Positions 63,010-64,000 of a stretch of 64,000 nucleotides of DNA are shown here, piece after piece (within the stretch, counting starts at the first letter, position 1; each line of letters starts with the position of its first letter). Source of the stretch: CAIZWU01 sp942492905 (GTDB taxonomy: Bacteria > Verrucomicrobiota > Verrucomicrobiia > Verrucomicrobiales > V1-33); assembly GCA_942492905.1 (NCBI GenBank), contig OW818657.1:2170001-2234000 (forward strand), written 5' to 3'. The translations under genes and the position numbers were made by a program. Under the pieces are notes generated by a model. The model worked only from the letters and a program-made list of their open reading frames with translations. It was not told the DNA's origin and ran no database searches.

Positions 63010-63507
63010 TCAGGGGACGGGAGTCAGGGCCGCGGCCGCGGCGGGGGCGACCGTGGCGGGGACGAGGTGCAACTCCGCTTGGCGGGTGGCAGCGTCGGCG
63101 GCGATCTTGGCCTGACTCGTGGCGGCGGAGCTGGAGATCTTGGCCCGGTCGGTCAGGGCGGTTTGAGTGGTGGTGTTGCTCTTATCCTTGAAAAACCCCT
63201 TGGCGATGCTGCCGAGGCCCAGCCAACGGACGCCCCCGTCGACTGAGTCGAGGACGCGGCCGAGGCCCGGGGAAGTCTTGAGGCCGGAGATCGCCACGGA
63301 AGGCCCGCCGGGATAGACCGCCTGGAAGTTTTCGAGGTCCCCGCCAAAGAGGTTTAGCTTCATGGCGGCCGGCGCGGAAGGGGCGGCCGGGGCCGCGGCC
63401 TGATAGATATCCGGCGAGGCCGGGGAGCCGACGGGAATGGAGACATTGGCGCACGAGCTGAGGGCCAGAGCGGAGACGGCGGCGAGGAGGAGGGAGCGGA
63501 GTTTCAT
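63010..63507 (-). CDS. Phage-encoded lipoprotein
   Basis: A 165-residue protein with a lipobox (ALSSC, Cys at about residue 19). The mature part is Ala/Pro-rich with a Gly/Leu-rich middle part (GVRWLGLGSIAKGFFKDK) and a helical stretch SQAKIAADAATRQAELH. By position beside lysis genes it might act like a spanin, but no spanin hallmark is seen. Confidence 0.65.
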   Translation of the reverse strand: MKLRSLLLAAVSALALSSCANVSIPVGSPASPDIYQAAAPAAPSAPAAMKLNLFGGDLENFQAVYPGGPSVAISGLKTSPGLGRVLDSVDGGVRWLGLGSIAKGFFKDKSNTTTQTALTDRAKISSSAATSQAKIAADAATRQAELHLVPATVAPAAAAALTPVP

Positions 63508-63603
63508 GGTCGGAGGATTGGGATGGAGTGGCCGGTCGCAGGCATTCAGCCTTTGTGGATTTGCCGCCGGCCGCGGCAGTTTCGGTTATGGTGAAGAGGG
63601 GCG

Positions 63604-63873
63604 TCAGTCGGCCAGGTCGTTGCGTTCGCAGTAAAGGACGCCGGCGGGAGTGAGGGAGTGATAAACAGAGGAGCCGAGGGGGTCCTCGTTGGTCTCGGTG
63701 TATTTAAGACCGGTCAGGAATTTGATCTCGTCGTTGATCTGGGCCGCGGAGATCTTGTCGCCGGTCTTGCGGGAGACGATGGTCGAGAGGTGGCCAGCGC
63801 TGAGGGCGGCGGCCCGGCGTTGGTAGAGGGCGCGGAGGATCTCGCGGCGGAGATCGGCGGGGTCGGGAGTCAT
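63604..63873 (-). CDS. Small phage winged-helix-like protein
   Basis: An 89-residue protein. Helices DLRREILRALYQRRAAALSA, HLSTIVSRKTG and AAQINDEIKFLTGLKY are followed by a hairpin-like YTETNEDPLGSSVYHSLTPA, a winged-helix arrangement. It could bind DNA. Its place in the middle of the phage early/late boundary fits a Mu-type accessory gene. Confidence 0.6.
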   Translation of the reverse strand: MTPDPADLRREILRALYQRRAAALSAGHLSTIVSRKTGDKISAAQINDEIKFLTGLKYTETNEDPLGSSVYHSLTPAGVLYCERNDLAD

Positions 63874-63900
63874 GAGAGGGAGAGGCGGGAAAGGGGTGGA

Positions 63901-63999
63901 TCAGCGGGGACGGGTGCCCTTTTGGGAGGCTTGGGAAATACTCATCCCTTCCAAGTGCGCGTGCTCCTCGGCCATGCTCGTCAGGGTTTTCCGGATGCC
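63901..63999 (-). CDS. Phage gene, C-terminal end only
   Basis: The frame is open from the window edge and ends in TGA at 63901-63903. The last 32 residues read TSMAEEHAHLEGMSISQASQ and a basic end. It begins outside the window. Identity unknown. Confidence 0.45.
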   Translation of the reverse strand, partial: GIRKTLTSMAEEHAHLEGMSISQASQKGTRPR

Positions 64000-64000
64000 G

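Larger units (their letters stand above)
55178..64000 (-). mobile_element. Mu-like prophage segment (lysis, virion and packaging genes)
   Basis: All genes from 64000 down to 55178 are on the minus strand and tightly packed, often with 4-base overlaps. The order endolysin, small membrane proteins, gp27-like, gp28-like terminase, gp29-like portal follows the Mu lys-to-29 block. The segment ends right after the portal; the head and tail genes that should follow are absent, and chromosomal-looking genes begin at 55071. The other end lies outside the window. No att site or Mu-type terminal repeat could be identified. Confidence 0.85.

Noticed and set aside
1..64000. CRISPR array, rRNA or tRNA genes
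   Set aside because: No regularly spaced short repeats, no rRNA-like blocks and no cloverleaf-type sequence were noticed on either strand.

Overview
The window is high-GC bacterial DNA that most likely comes from a Verrucomicrobiota chromosome (Verrucomicrobiales-like). The evidence is the protein families present: a GloVer tandem-repeat protein, two pairs of planctomycete-type cytochrome (DUF1549/DUF1553) and DUF1501 proteins, a PEP-CTERM protein, YXWGXW repeats, Tat-exported sugar-isomerase-like proteins and very large secreted repeat proteins. No rRNA, tRNA or CRISPR array was seen. Most starts have pyrimidine-rich leaders and no clear Shine-Dalgarno sequence.

Layout. 1-6 kb: a 5'-cut gene, a small conserved protein with its own terminator, a ceramidase-like secreted hydrolase, an FN3 protein, a gene-poor stretch with an orphan terminator, and a DUF2264 protein. 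6-18.5 kb: a giant kelch/Ig-like/Calx-beta protein interrupted by an apparent 1-nt frameshift in a G run, a GloVer protein, and the first DUF1549/1553-DUF1501 pair. 18.5-25.4 kb: two helical-repeat proteins, a GYD protein, LemA plus a membrane partner, GH43, a sugar-isomerase-like protein and a small DUF4177-like protein. 25.7-36.7 kb: a secreted protein with three near-identical 236-residue domains, a TPR protein, a second isomerase-like protein, a coiled-coil lipoprotein with CsbD, an MgtC/DUF4010 membrane protein and a YXWGXW protein. 36.8-47.4 kb, minus strand: CotH/lamin-tail protein, DUF1549/1553, DUF1501 and a GH127-like beta-L-arabinofuranosidase, arranged as a likely operon. 47.6-55.1 kb: a PEP-CTERM protein, a PPi-type phosphoenolpyruvate carboxykinase, a coiled-coil pair and small genes. 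55.2-64 kb, minus strand: part of a Mu-like prophage with lysis, virion and packaging genes, stopping abruptly after the portal gene.

How it fits together. Much of the window looks like the secreted toolkit of a polysaccharide-degrading bacterium: GH43 and GH127 enzymes, a DUF2264 protein, exported isomerase-like proteins, secreted cytochrome-like proteins and giant adhesin-like proteins. Four otherwise unrelated giants end in the same short module (pattern Y-x-[LIV]-x-x-x-x-x-[LM]-x(2,3)-W ... F/W-[FYV]-R-[VLI]), which is a candidate common C-terminal sorting or attachment signal. The prophage carries a beta-propeller plus DNRLRE protein between its lysis and terminase genes.
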